A stretch of 64,000 bases of DNA from Alsobacter soli. Lineage in GTDB: Bacteria; Pseudomonadota; Alphaproteobacteria; Rhizobiales; Beijerinckiaceae. The stretch spans positions 1 through 64,000 of the forward strand of contig NZ_PVZS01000003.1 in assembly GCF_003004785.1 (NCBI RefSeq), read 5' to 3'. The first letter of the stretch is position 1. Each line of letters begins with the position of its first letter. Positions 42,604-50,590 of this stretch are shown here, in pieces. Under the pieces are notes generated by a model. That model did not search any database. It was not told the DNA's origin and saw nothing but the letters and a program-made list of their open reading frames with translations. The translations under genes were made by a program, and so were the position numbers.

Positions 42604-42879
42604 TCAGCGAAGGGCCGCGCGGAGCATCTCGCCGGTCGCCGGATCGTAGGTCAGCTTGATCGGCAGCCCCGTGTCGTTGACGGCGCGCAGTTCCAGCCGG
42701 CCGTGCTCGTCTTCCACATGGCTGACGCGGTAGCCGAGCTCTTCCAGCGACTTGCGGATCTCCGCGCGAGCGCTGGACGCAGGGAAGTTTTCGCCGGAGA
42801 CCGTGCGCTCGCCGGCGATGGTCGTTGTGGAGGCGCCGGCCGCGAGGGTGGCGAGGGCTGCGATGAGGATCGTGCGCAT
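42604..42879 (-). CDS. PepSY-like periplasmic protein
   Basis: 91 residues. Signal peptide MRTILIAALATLAAGASTTT, then a single PepSY-like module: SARAEIRKSLEELGYRVSHV, EDEHGRLELRAVNDTG, KLTYDPATGEMLRA. PepSY modules are thought to inhibit peptidases or sense envelope state; short ones often accompany two-component systems. ATG 42879 has GGGAG upstream. Its promoter region contains the four-fold 11-bp repeat about 71 bases upstream, shared with the divergent pepSY-regulator-kinase operon. Confidence 0.75.
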   Translation of the reverse strand: MRTILIAALATLAAGASTTTIAGERTVSGENFPASSARAEIRKSLEELGYRVSHVEDEHGRLELRAVNDTGLPIKLTYDPATGEMLRAALR

Positions 42880-42949
42880 GGTGGTTCTCCCGAATGGGCT
42901 CCGGATCCGAAAGGTCCGGGCCGATGGGCGAGACCCTAGCGCGGGGGGC

Positions 42950-42993
42950 CTGTTGGCCCGCTGTTGAGCCATGTCAGCGTCTTGACAGGTCCT
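42950..42993. promoter_or_regulatory. Four-fold 11-bp direct repeat, copy A (predicted response-regulator site)
   Basis: Four consecutive 11-mers: CTGTTGGCCCG (42950), CTGTTGAGCCA (42961), TGTCAGCGTCT (42972) and TGACAGGTCCT (42983). OmpR-family regulators bind direct repeats spaced by one helical turn. The array is 20 bases before the plus-strand pepSY/two-component operon and 71 bases before the divergent PepSY-like gene. A second array of almost the same sequence is at 46289-46332. Confidence 0.62.
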
Positions 42994-43012
42994 GGCGGAC
43001 TACAGTGGCGCC

Positions 43013-43324
43013 ATGCTTCACGCACTCGCCCGACTCGCGCTCGCGCTCGGCGTCGCCGCCGGCGCCCTCGCGCCCGCGCACGCGGATCGCGCGCGCGAGC
43101 AGGAGGACGCGCGCAAAGCCGTCGAGCGCGGCGAGGCCCTGCCTTTGGTCGAACTCCTTGGGCGGATCAGGGCGCAGCTGGGCGGGGAACTCGTGGGGGT
43201 GTCCTTCGAGCGCAAGCATGGACGCTGGGTCTACGAGTTCAAGGTCGTCGGAGAAGGCGGCCAGATCGAAGAGGTCTACGTCGACGCCGCCACGGCCGAG
43301 ATCCTGAAGCGGGAGGGCCGCTGA
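43013..43324 (+). CDS. PepSY-domain periplasmic protein in a two-component operon
   Basis: 103 residues. Signal peptide ending APAHA, then helix KAVERGEALPLVELLGRIRA and the PepSY strands GVSFERKHGRWVYEFKVVGE and IEEVYVDAATAEILKREG. It is translationally coupled to the response regulator (TGATG overlap), so it is likely part of the sensing pathway, perhaps an accessory to the kinase in the periplasm. It starts 20 bases after the 11-bp repeat array, implying autoregulation. Confidence 0.85.
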   Translation: MLHALARLALALGVAAGALAPAHADRAREQEDARKAVERGEALPLVELLGRIRAQLGGELVGVSFERKHGRWVYEFKVVGEGGQIEEVYVDAATAEILKREGR

Positions 43325-43992
43325 TGCGCATCCTGCTGGCCGAGGACGACGCCCGCATCGCCGGCAAGGTGAGCACGGTCCTCGAACGGGCCGGCTACGC
43401 CGTGGACGCGACCTCCGACGGCGAGGACGCCTGGTTCCGAGGCGACGTCGAGGACTACGACCTCGTCGTCCTGGACCTCGGACTGCCCAAGATGGACGGA
43501 CTCGCCGTGCTCAAGAAATGGCGCGCGGCGGGACGCGCCCTGCCCGTGCTCATCCTTACTGCGCGCGGCGCCTGGGCCGAGCGGGTCGAGGGCATCGACG
43601 CCGGGGCCGACGATTACCTGTGCAAGCCCTTCGCCATGGAGGAGCTGCTCGCCCGGGTGCGCGCGCTGCTGCGGAGGGCCGCGGGCCGCTCCTCGTCCGT
43701 CATGACGGCCGGCCCGGTCACGCTGGACAGCCGCCAGATGCGCGTCTGGGTGAAGGACGAGCCCGTCGACCTCTCGCCCCTCGAATATCGCTGCCTCAGC
43801 TACCTGATGCACCACGCAGGGCGCGTGGTGTCGTCGGGCGAGCTCATGGAGCACCTCTACGCCCACGACCATGACCGCGAGCCGAACGCCGTCGAGGTCC
43901 TCATGGGACGGCTTCGCCGCAAGCTGGGCGTCGAGCTGATCGAGACGCGCCGCGGCTTCGGCTATTCGGTGCCGGAGCAGACGGCGCCGTGA
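43324..43992 (+). CDS. OmpR/PhoP-family response regulator
   Basis: 222 residues. Receiver domain with acidic pair LAEDDARIAG, phospho-acceptor in DLVVLDLGLPKMDG, T in LILTARG and lysine in DDYLCKPFAMEEL; then a winged-helix DNA-binding domain (LSPLEYRCLSYLMHHAGRVV, RLRRKLGVELIETRRGFGYS). It resembles PmrA/QseB/PhoP regulators. It is predicted to bind the 11-bp direct repeats at 42950 and 46289. Its stop overlaps the kinase start (GTGA). Confidence 0.93.
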   Translation: MRILLAEDDARIAGKVSTVLERAGYAVDATSDGEDAWFRGDVEDYDLVVLDLGLPKMDGLAVLKKWRAAGRALPVLILTARGAWAERVEGIDAGADDYLCKPFAMEELLARVRALLRRAAGRSSSVMTAGPVTLDSRQMRVWVKDEPVDLSPLEYRCLSYLMHHAGRVVSSGELMEHLYAHDHDREPNAVEVLMGRLRRKLGVELIETRRGFGYSVPEQTAP

Positions 43993-45359
43993 CGCGGGGC
44001 TCGCTCAAGCTCCGCCTCCTCGCGGCTGGAGCCGCTTCGGTCCTGCTGGCGCTGACGGTCGCCGGCCTTGGCCTCCTGCTCCTGTTCGAGCGTCACGTGG
44101 AGCGGCGCATCGCCCTGGAGCTCGCGGCCGATCTGCGCACTCTGGTGAGCAGCGTGGGACGAACCGAGGCCGGCGCCATCGAGGTCAGCGCGCCGCCCCT
44201 GGATCCGCGCTACAACGAGCCGCTCAGCGGCCGCTATTGGCAGATCGCGCCGGACCCGCCGGGCCCCGTTCTGCGTTCCCGCTCGCTCTGGGACGCGGTC
44301 CTGGATTTGCCCAAGGACAGCCTGGAGGATAGCCAGGTCCACGAGCACGTCATCCCCGGACCAGGCGGCCAGTCCCTCCTTGTGGTCGAGCGCTCCGTGG
44401 CGCTGCCGGCGCGCCTCGGAGGCGGACGCGTGCGCGCGGCGGTCGCCCTGGACCGTTCGGAGATCCACGCGGCCGGCCGGTCCTTCGCCTCCGACCTCGC
44501 GCCCTCCCTGGCCCTCCTGGCGGCGGCCCTGGTGCTCGGCGGCTGGATCCAGGTGGCGGTGGGCCTGCGACCCCTCGACGCCGTCCGGAGCCGCCTGAAC
44601 GCCGTGCGGACCGGAGCCGGGCGTCGCCTGGGCTCGGATTTTCCGGACGAGGTGCGTCCGCTCGCGGCCGAGGTCGATCATCTTCTCGACGCCCAGGAAG
44701 CGGCGCTGAACCGCGCCCGCGGACGCGCCGCCGACCTCGCCCATGGCTTCAGGACGCCCCTCACGGTGCTCGCGGCGGATGCTGAAGAACTGCGGGCCCG
44801 CGGCGAGACAGCCCTGGCGCAGGAGATCGCGGATGTCACGGAAGGGCTGCGCGGCCATGTGGAGCGCGAGCTCGCCCGCGCCCGGGCCGGCGCCCATGCG
44901 GGATCCGGCAAGCCGCAGGCGCTTGCGCCCGTCATCGAGCGCGTTGTCTCGGTTCTGCGGCGGACGCCGACCGGACGACAGCTCATGTGGACGGTCGACG
45001 CCGGAGACCTGTCGGTCTGCGTCGACGGGCAGGATCTCGCCGAAATGCTCGGCAACCTGGCCGAGAACGCCGGCAAGTGGGCCGCCAGCCGCGTGCGGAT
45101 CACCGCAAGGTCGGACGGCGGACCGGTGCTGCTCCGCGTCGAGGATGACGGCCCGGGGATCCCGCCACCGCAGGCCGAGGCCGCGCTGATGCGTGGCGCG
45201 AGGCTCGACCAGCGACAGCCCGGTTCGGGGCTGGGCCTCTCCATCGTGGAGGACCTGGCGCAGGCCTATGGCGCCGAGCTCGCGTTGCGGCGCTCAGACC
45301 TGGGCGGCCTGAACGCCGAAATCCGCTTCCCGGAGCCAACGGCCCAACTCGGCTCATAA
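43989..45359 (+). CDS. Sensor histidine kinase
   Basis: 456 residues, PhoQ/QseC-like. TM1 about residues 7-33, a periplasmic sensor region to about 165 with acidic and proline-rich stretches, TM2 about 165-190, then HAMP, the H-box DLAHGFRTPLTVLAADAEEL (histidine near 252), N-box NLAENAGKWAASRV, G1 DDGPGIPPPQ and G2 GSGLGLSIVEDL. The GTG start at 43989 overlaps the regulator stop. The ligand is unknown; the PepSY partner and the downstream PepSY/cytochrome b561 genes point to an envelope redox, metal or acid signal. Confidence 0.92.
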   Translation: MTRGSLKLRLLAAGAASVLLALTVAGLGLLLLFERHVERRIALELAADLRTLVSSVGRTEAGAIEVSAPPLDPRYNEPLSGRYWQIAPDPPGPVLRSRSLWDAVLDLPKDSLEDSQVHEHVIPGPGGQSLLVVERSVALPARLGGGRVRAAVALDRSEIHAAGRSFASDLAPSLALLAAALVLGGWIQVAVGLRPLDAVRSRLNAVRTGAGRRLGSDFPDEVRPLAAEVDHLLDAQEAALNRARGRAADLAHGFRTPLTVLAADAEELRARGETALAQEIADVTEGLRGHVERELARARAGAHAGSGKPQALAPVIERVVSVLRRTPTGRQLMWTVDAGDLSVCVDGQDLAEMLGNLAENAGKWAASRVRITARSDGGPVLLRVEDDGPGIPPPQAEAALMRGARLDQRQPGSGLGLSIVEDLAQAYGAELALRRSDLGGLNAEIRFPEPTAQLGS

Positions 45360-45932
45360 GGCGCGCTTGCGCCCGGTGATCATGGCCTTCACGAGGTTCT
45401 CGCGATGGGCGAGCCCGGAGAGCACGACGCCGCTGACATGGAGGCCGATAAGACCCAAGGTCGCGTAGACGAGCGCTGCGTGGAGATCCTCAACCCACTC
45501 GGAGCCCCAGAAGCTGTCCGTGGTCATCATGAACCCGGTGGCGGAGATCCCCGCCAGCATCGTCAGGAGCGCGACGATCATCGCGCCGCCTGCCGGGTTG
45601 TGGCCCAGGAAACGGGGGGCCTTTCCGGCGGCCACCGCTCGGCAATAGGCGAGAACCGACGCGGGGCTGCGCACGAAATCGCCGAAGCGGGCGTGACGGG
45701 ATCCGACGACACCCCAAAGCACGCGAAGCCCGACAAGGCCGGCGACCGCATATCCGGCCGCCACATGGACCCCTTCGATCTCGTCCCCGGTGACGAAGGC
45801 GAGCGCGAAAAGTCCGACCAGGCTCCAGTGGAAGACGCGCACGAAGGGGTCCCAGACCTGGACCACCTTCGGCGTGGCCGTGGCGGGCGGCTTCACGCCG
45901 CCGGCCTGGGCCGCTTCGCCAATCGCGGCCAT
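45354..45932 (-). CDS. Cytochrome b561-type membrane protein
   Basis: 192 residues with four transmembrane helices and heme-ligand histidines in DPFVRVFHWSLVGLFALAF, EIEGVHVAAGYAV, EDLHAALVYATLGLIGLHVSG, the pattern of the Ni,Fe-hydrogenase/b561 family (also called CybB-like). It would move electrons across the inner membrane, for example to a periplasmic acceptor. ATG 45932 follows the pepSY stop by 5 bases, making a two-gene operon. It converges with the kinase gene, overlapping by 6 bases. Confidence 0.88.
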   Translation of the reverse strand: MAAIGEAAQAGGVKPPATATPKVVQVWDPFVRVFHWSLVGLFALAFVTGDEIEGVHVAAGYAVAGLVGLRVLWGVVGSRHARFGDFVRSPASVLAYCRAVAAGKAPRFLGHNPAGGAMIVALLTMLAGISATGFMMTTDSFWGSEWVEDLHAALVYATLGLIGLHVSGVVLSGLAHRENLVKAMITGRKRAL

Positions 45933-45937
45933 GCGGG

Positions 45938-46219
45938 TCAGTCCTGGGCCACGATCGCGCCCGAGGTCGGGTCGAGGAAGAGCTCGACGCGCGCGCCCTT
46001 GGCGTCGAGCGCATAAACCTCGCCACAGGCAGCCTTCAGCTTCGCCTTCTGCACCTTGTAGCCCTGGCCTTCCACCTTGGCCTTGAGCGCGTCCAGGCTG
46101 AGCCACTGGTTTTCCGGTGCGGACGTGCAGGGGCGCCCGAGGCTGCTGGCCTGGGCGGCGGGGATGGACGAGACGGCCCCGGCGGCGACGGCGACGGCGA
46201 GCGGGATGATCTTGCGCAT
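45938..46219 (-). CDS. PepSY-type periplasmic protein
   Basis: 93 residues. Signal peptide MRKIIPLAVAVAAGAVSSIPAA, then a PepSY-2-like module: ENQWLSLDALKAKVEGQGYK, VQKAKLKAACGEVYALDAKG and VELFLDPTSGAIVAQD. Two cysteines (PCTSAP and AACGEV) could form a disulfide. PepSY-cytochrome b561 pairs are common in proteobacteria. The 11-bp repeat array lies about 70 bases upstream, so it probably belongs to the regulon of the neighbouring two-component system. Confidence 0.83.
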   Translation of the reverse strand: MRKIIPLAVAVAAGAVSSIPAAQASSLGRPCTSAPENQWLSLDALKAKVEGQGYKVQKAKLKAACGEVYALDAKGARVELFLDPTSGAIVAQD

Positions 46220-46288
46220 GTCTGTCTCTCTCTTTGTTCGGGCTCCGCGGGTCGCGGGGCCGACGAACCGCAGACTGGCGGACAGGGC

Positions 46289-46332
46289 CTGTTAGCGGGC
46301 TGATGAGCGATGTCAGCGAGTTGTCAGGTTCC
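46289..46332. promoter_or_regulatory. Four-fold 11-bp direct repeat, copy B (predicted response-regulator site)
   Basis: Four consecutive 11-mers: CTGTTAGCGGG (46289), CTGATGAGCGA (46300), TGTCAGCGAGT (46311) and TGTCAGGTTCC (46322). It matches copy A at most positions over 44 bases although 3.3 kb away and outside any gene. It is 70 bases upstream of the PepSY/cytochrome b561 pair and 140 bases upstream of the DUF1330 gene. Confidence 0.62.
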
Positions 46333-46471
46333 GGATGGCTCGCGCAGACAAAATCCATGCGCCCGGCCAAGCCCCTCGCCACCAAGCGAGCACGACGCCT
46401 CCTTACCTCCCGGGTAATCGCTCCGCCCTCCGCGCCTCGGCATAGTGCCGGCGTCAACGAGGGAGACCGTC

Positions 46472-46807
46472 ATGACCGCTTACGCCGTCGGCCACCTGCG
46501 CCACGTGAACATGGGCCCGGGCATAGTGCAGTATCTGGAAGGGATCGACGCCACCTTGGCGCCGTTCGGCGGATCGTTCCTGATCCATGGCGGCCGGCCC
46601 GAGGTGCTCGAGGGTGACTGGCGTGGCGACCTGATCGTGATCGCCTTCCCCGACATGGCGTCGGCCCGCGCCTGGTACGCCTCTCCCGCCTACCAGGCCA
46701 TCCTGGCCTGCCGCACGGAGAACGCCGTCGGCGAGGTCCTGCTGGTCGAAGGCGTCGACCCCGAGCACAAGGCCACGGATGTCCTTTCGCCTCCAAGGGC
46801 AGCTTAG
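46472..46807 (+). CDS. DUF1330-family protein
   Basis: 111 residues with the ferredoxin-like dimeric barrel of DUF1330: YAVGHLRHVNMGPGIVQYLE, FGGSFLIHGGRPEVLEGDWR, LIVIAFPDMASARAWYASPA and YQAILACRTENAVGEVLLVE. The family is widespread and its reaction is unknown. ATG 46472 has GAGGGAGA upstream. It is divergent from the PepSY/cytochrome b561 pair and converges with the CDP-diacylglycerol pyrophosphatase gene. Confidence 0.88.
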   Translation: MTAYAVGHLRHVNMGPGIVQYLEGIDATLAPFGGSFLIHGGRPEVLEGDWRGDLIVIAFPDMASARAWYASPAYQAILACRTENAVGEVLLVEGVDPEHKATDVLSPPRAA

Positions 46808-46846
46808 TTCGGAGGTGGCGGGAAGGGTTCGGGCCGTCCGAAGGGC

Positions 46847-47671
46847 TCAGCGGGTCAGGACGGCGCCCGAGGTCTTGGCGACGCTCGGGGCGCCGCACGA
46901 GGTCTGCAGCAGGTTCTCGTAAGACTGTCTGCCCGTGTTCGCCAGGACCAGGTAGCCCGGCGCCCCCGCCTGGGTCATCACGCCGAGCACCGCGACGTTG
47001 ACGGTCGCCGGAGCCGGTTCGCCAGGAATTTGGCGGATCAACGCAAAGGGATTGAACCCGCCCGCGCTGGCGTCCGTCGCCAGGAACCAGTCACGACCGA
47101 TGCGCCGCCATCGCGTCTGGGCCGCAGGAAGAAGCCGGGCGACGACGCCTCGGCCGCGCGGGCTGAGACAATCAACATGCACGTGCAATTGGTCCTGGCT
47201 TCGCACACGGGCCGAATTCACCACCATGCCGGCCCCGTCCCAACGCCCCGACGAGGCGCCCAGGGCGGTGCGCCACGCCAGGGCGGCGTAGTTCGCTCCG
47301 GCGGCGCCGGCCAGCGGTTCTGCCTCGACCCCGATCACGCGATCGGTCGGGACCACCAAGGTATGAGCCTGAGGCAGGGGCGGATCGACGACGGCGACGC
47401 TCACCCCCGCCGCCGTCTCGATGCTGCGGCACGGCAGAGCGACGCCGAAGGTCGCCTGGGCGAGCGCGCAGGCCCGCACGACCGTCCACAGGGCCTGGCG
47501 CGATTGCGCCTGCGCGGGGGACCCCAGGCACAGGGCCGCGACCGCAGCCGCGCCGATCGCCGCCAGCGCGGCGCCGCGCAACGCCGCGGCTCGCCGTAGG
47601 CCGGTTGCGGATCCCCGGGGCTTGCCCGACGCATAAGACGATTGGCCAAGGGCGGGCCCGCGCGCCGACAT
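46847..47671 (-). CDS. CDP-diacylglycerol diphosphatase family protein
   Basis: 274 residues. After an N-terminal hydrophobic segment (AALAAIGAAAVAALCLGSPA, ending AQAQ) the CDH-family core follows: PLPQAHTLVVPTDRVIGVEA, NYAALAWRTALG and the HIT-like active-site motif SQDQLHVHVDCLSPRG. The enzyme would hydrolyse CDP-diacylglycerol to phosphatidate and CMP in the envelope. ATG 47671 gives a normal anchor or signal; the longer frame to 47818 adds unconserved basic residues. It follows the SGNH hydrolase gene by 46 bases on the same strand. Confidence 0.82.
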   Translation of the reverse strand: MSARGPALGQSSYASGKPRGSATGLRRAAALRGAALAAIGAAAVAALCLGSPAQAQSRQALWTVVRACALAQATFGVALPCRSIETAAGVSVAVVDPPLPQAHTLVVPTDRVIGVEAEPLAGAAGANYAALAWRTALGASSGRWDGAGMVVNSARVRSQDQLHVHVDCLSPRGRGVVARLLPAAQTRWRRIGRDWFLATDASAGGFNPFALIRQIPGEPAPATVNVAVLGVMTQAGAPGYLVLANTGRQSYENLLQTSCGAPSVAKTSGAVLTR

Positions 47672-47717
47672 GATCGTCCTCACGGTGACGGCCCACGGGA
47701 ACGGAGCCTGACCCCGT

Positions 47718-48482
47718 TCACATGGACCGCGAAGTCGGCGCAAAGGCGACCGGGCCGGATTCCAGGGCTGACCTGATCTGTTCCGCCAGCCCGTGGGCCA
47801 GGCAGCGGTAGCCGACATCGTTCATGTGGAAGCGATCGTCTGCGAGAGCCTGCAGGAGCTGGTCCTGTCCGGCCTTCGCCCAGCCGCGCATCATCTCGAA
47901 CCGCTGGAAGACCGGCGCCCTGCTGGACTTCGCGACCCTCCGAACCGCGTCCACGAAGGATTCATAGCGAGCCTCGTCGCCGAGCTTCGGCGTGAACTGC
48001 TGGTCGACCAGGATCAGGTCTGCCTTGGCCCTGCGCACCACGTTGATCCCGGCGCGCAACCGGCGCTCGAAGGCGCCGAGGTCGACGCCAGCGACGGCGT
48101 CGTTGGTCCCCACCTGCCAGATCACGAGACCGTAGTGGCGGCTGGCGAGCGCCTGGCGCAGCCGCGCCAGCGTCGTGTCCGCCGTCTCGCCGCCGACGCC
48201 GGCGTTGACGACCTCCACCGCCACCCCTGGCATTGCGCTGGTGAGAGCCTGCTGGAGCACCGAGGGATAGCTGGAGGCCGGAGAGGACGCACCCACGCCC
48301 TGCGTGGACGATGAGCCGATCGCCAGGATCGCGGCGGAATGGTCCGCCTGCACCTGCTCCCGCAGGACAGGCAAGCGATCATGCAGCACGGCGGACGAGG
48401 CGCCGCATTGGAACGGAGCCGCGAATGCGGGCGCAGCGCCCAGGAGCGCAAGGCACAATGCTGTTGTCAGAACTCTCGACAT
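47718..48482 (-). CDS. Exported SGNH/GDSL hydrolase
   Basis: 254 residues. Signal peptide MSRVLTTALCLALLGAAPAFA, then all four SGNH blocks: serine in LAIGSSSTQGVG, glycine in VNAGVGGETA, asparagine in WQVGTNDAVAG, and the D-X-X-H pair in DDRFHMNDVGY. It is likely an esterase or acyl-transfer enzyme acting on envelope polysaccharide or lipid. It is divergent from opgC, whose product modifies periplasmic glucans, so a glucan or glycan substrate is plausible. Confidence 0.87.
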   Translation of the reverse strand: MSRVLTTALCLALLGAAPAFAAPFQCGASSAVLHDRLPVLREQVQADHSAAILAIGSSSTQGVGASSPASSYPSVLQQALTSAMPGVAVEVVNAGVGGETADTTLARLRQALASRHYGLVIWQVGTNDAVAGVDLGAFERRLRAGINVVRRAKADLILVDQQFTPKLGDEARYESFVDAVRRVAKSSRAPVFQRFEMMRGWAKAGQDQLLQALADDRFHMNDVGYRCLAHGLAEQIRSALESGPVAFAPTSRSM

Positions 48483-48686
48483 CGGGCGTTTCCAACGTTT
48501 TCGGCCCCAGGTTGGAGGCCCGGGCCTGAACCCAACCTGAACAAAACATCGCGACTAGGTCCACTACGTGATGAACCCAAGGTTGCGACCAATCGTTCTT
48601 GCCTTCAGAAGGGCGCCTTCGCGGCGCTCTCTTCGAGTCGGCCAAGGCCCGGCCCGCGACACCGACGCACAAACTGGATTGTACTC

Positions 48687-49808
48687 ATGACGGGACGCCC
48701 CGAACGTCTCCTGATCGTCGACGCGTGCCGCGGCTTGGCGCTGGCGACCATTTTCATCAACCACGTCCCCGGGACGTTGTTCGAGCGGTTCACGCACAAG
48801 AACTTCGGCCTGTCCGATTCCGCAGAAATCTTCGTGCTGCTCGCCGGCTTCGCGGCCGCCCTCGCCTACCTGCGTCCGTTCCGCGATGGCGACGTCGCCC
48901 GGCAGACCTTCCGCATGGTCTCCCGCGCGGTTCAAATCTATACCGCGCACCTCGCCGTGATCGCCATCTGCGGGGCGCTGGTGGCCTGGGCTTCGCTCGC
49001 CCTGCAGGATCCGCGGGTGCTCGAGGCCATGAATTTCGACGCGGTCGTCGCTGCGCCCATCGAGAGCATGGTGGGCATCGCCGCCCTTGGCCTGCAGCCG
49101 TCCTACCTCAACATCCTTCCGCTCTACGTCGTGCTGCTGTTGATGGCCCCGGCGCTGATGGCCCTCGTGGCGCTCAATCGCTGGGCGGCCCTCGCCGTCT
49201 CGGCTGCGATCTACGGCGCGGCCCAGGCGGGGTTCACGCCGCCGAGCTATCCCGGCATGGGGCAAGCCTGGTTCTTCAACCCCTTCGCCTGGCAGTTGCT
49301 GTTCACCACGGGCCTCTGCATGGGCGCGGCCGTCATCGACAAGCGCCCGCTGCGGCTGCCGCGCGCGGTTCTGCCGCTGAGCGTCGCCTACCTGCTGTTC
49401 GGCCTCGTGTGGAGGCAGCTGGAAATCTATCCGGACGGCGTGTTCGGCCTTCCGCGCTTCCTGTGGGACGACGACAAGCACCTGCTTTCGCTGCCGCGCT
49501 TCCTCCACGTGCTCTCTCTTACCGTCGTGGCGTCGTCGCTCCCCGTCGAAACCTGGCTCAGGCGCACCCCATGGACGGCGCCGCTCGGCTGGCTCGGCCG
49601 CCACTCGCTCCCCGTTTTCTGCGTCGGCACCATCTTGGCGATCTGTGGGCAGATGCTGAGAATAGCCGGGGACGGCGACGTCCGGGTGGATGTGGCCATC
49701 ATCGTGGGCGGGCTCGTCCTGCAGATCGGACTGGCATGGGCATTGGAATGGAACCGCTCTGGCGCAAGCGCGCGCGTCGTGCCGGGCTTGGCTCAGCCGC
49801 AGCGCTGA
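48687..49808 (+). CDS. opgC: OpgC-family membrane acyltransferase
   Basis: 373 residues with about ten transmembrane segments. OpgC_C family features: MTGRPERLLIVDACRGLALA, FINHVPGTLFERFTHKNFGL with SDSAEIFVLLAGFAAALAYL. In Rhodobacter and Brucella OpgC succinylates osmoregulated periplasmic glucans. No glucan synthase genes (opgGH or cgs) are in the window. ATG 48687 starts the conserved domain; a longer frame runs through the promoter region and the divergent gene. The end overlaps the next gene by about 60 bases. Confidence 0.88.
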   Translation: MTGRPERLLIVDACRGLALATIFINHVPGTLFERFTHKNFGLSDSAEIFVLLAGFAAALAYLRPFRDGDVARQTFRMVSRAVQIYTAHLAVIAICGALVAWASLALQDPRVLEAMNFDAVVAAPIESMVGIAALGLQPSYLNILPLYVVLLLMAPALMALVALNRWAALAVSAAIYGAAQAGFTPPSYPGMGQAWFFNPFAWQLLFTTGLCMGAAVIDKRPLRLPRAVLPLSVAYLLFGLVWRQLEIYPDGVFGLPRFLWDDDKHLLSLPRFLHVLSLTVVASSLPVETWLRRTPWTAPLGWLGRHSLPVFCVGTILAICGQMLRIAGDGDVRVDVAIIVGGLVLQIGLAWALEWNRSGASARVVPGLAQPQR

Positions 49809-50488
49809 TCCTGGGCCTGCTCTGGACCGCGCCCTCGAGCGCCGAGGTGTCCCCTCGGTGCCGGGTCCCTGACGTCTACCTGTCCATGTCGGCGGACCTG
49901 AAGCGCACCGAGCGCCTGGTCGACCGGGCCCGCCCGGTCCGCGTCCTGGTGCTCGGCCCGGAGATCGGGGGGCCCTCGCCGCCCGAGAAGCGGCGTGTGC
50001 GCCTCCATCAGGAGTTGTCGACGAGGCTGCCGCAGACGGAATTCGAATTCCTGGACGAGACGCCTCAATCCGGACTGGCCGAAGCGGATTTCGGCAACAT
50101 CCGCTCCGCGGTGGCGCGATTTGAGCCCGACCTCGTGCTCTGGCAGGTGGGCGGGGCGGACGCCATCGCGCTGTCGGACGCGGAAGCGTTCGGCCGCACC
50201 CTGTTCGATGCTGCGAAGTGGCTGAAGGAGCGCAACGTCGACCTGGTGCTCATCGATCCGCCCTTCGTGCCGCGCGTACCCCACGAGCAGATCTACTGGC
50301 GCATCGTGGGCAAGATCCGCGAGGTCTCCGATCGCGCGCGCCTGAACCTCGTGCAGCGCTACGCGGCGATGCAGTTCCTCGACTTCCAGCGCCAGAAGCT
50401 GAAGGAGGAGCCCGCCGACGCCGGATCGCGCCGGGTGTGCATGGCCGAGCTGGTGGCGGAAGCCATCGTGAAGGCCGTCACGCGCTAG
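49748..50488 (+). CDS. Degenerate SGNH-like exported protein
   Basis: 246 residues with a signal peptide (RAGLGSAAALILGLLWTAPS). The fold parallels the neighbouring SGNH hydrolase: PVRVLVLGPEIGG for block I, DLVLWQVGGADAIALS for block III, LVLIDPPFVPRV. The catalytic serine is missing in block I (GPEIG), the block III asparagine is alanine, and no D-X-X-H pair is evident. It may be a binding or scaffold partner of OpgC. ATG 49736 is an in-frame alternative. It overlaps the opgC end, indicating coupled translation. Confidence 0.7.
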   Translation: MEPLWRKRARRAGLGSAAALILGLLWTAPSSAEVSPRCRVPDVYLSMSADLKRTERLVDRARPVRVLVLGPEIGGPSPPEKRRVRLHQELSTRLPQTEFEFLDETPQSGLAEADFGNIRSAVARFEPDLVLWQVGGADAIALSDAEAFGRTLFDAAKWLKERNVDLVLIDPPFVPRVPHEQIYWRIVGKIREVSDRARLNLVQRYAAMQFLDFQRQKLKEEPADAGSRRVCMAELVAEAIVKAVTR

Positions 50489-50532
50489 CCCATGGGCATC
50501 GCAACGGACCGGACCCGGCCTGCGGGCGCGAA

Positions 50533-50558
50533 GGAACTTTCCCAGCGACGGTGACGTT
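50533..50558 (+). promoter_or_regulatory. EcfG (general stress) type promoter
   Basis: GGAAC (50533-50537), 17 bases, then CGTT (50555-50558) is an exact match to the alphaproteobacterial EcfG consensus GGAAC-N16/17-CGTT. It lies 32 bases upstream of the first cytochrome gene start, so a transcript would have a short leader. Confidence 0.62.
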
Positions 50559-50590
50559 GGCAGGCATTGCTACGAAGCCGGAGGGGGGCC

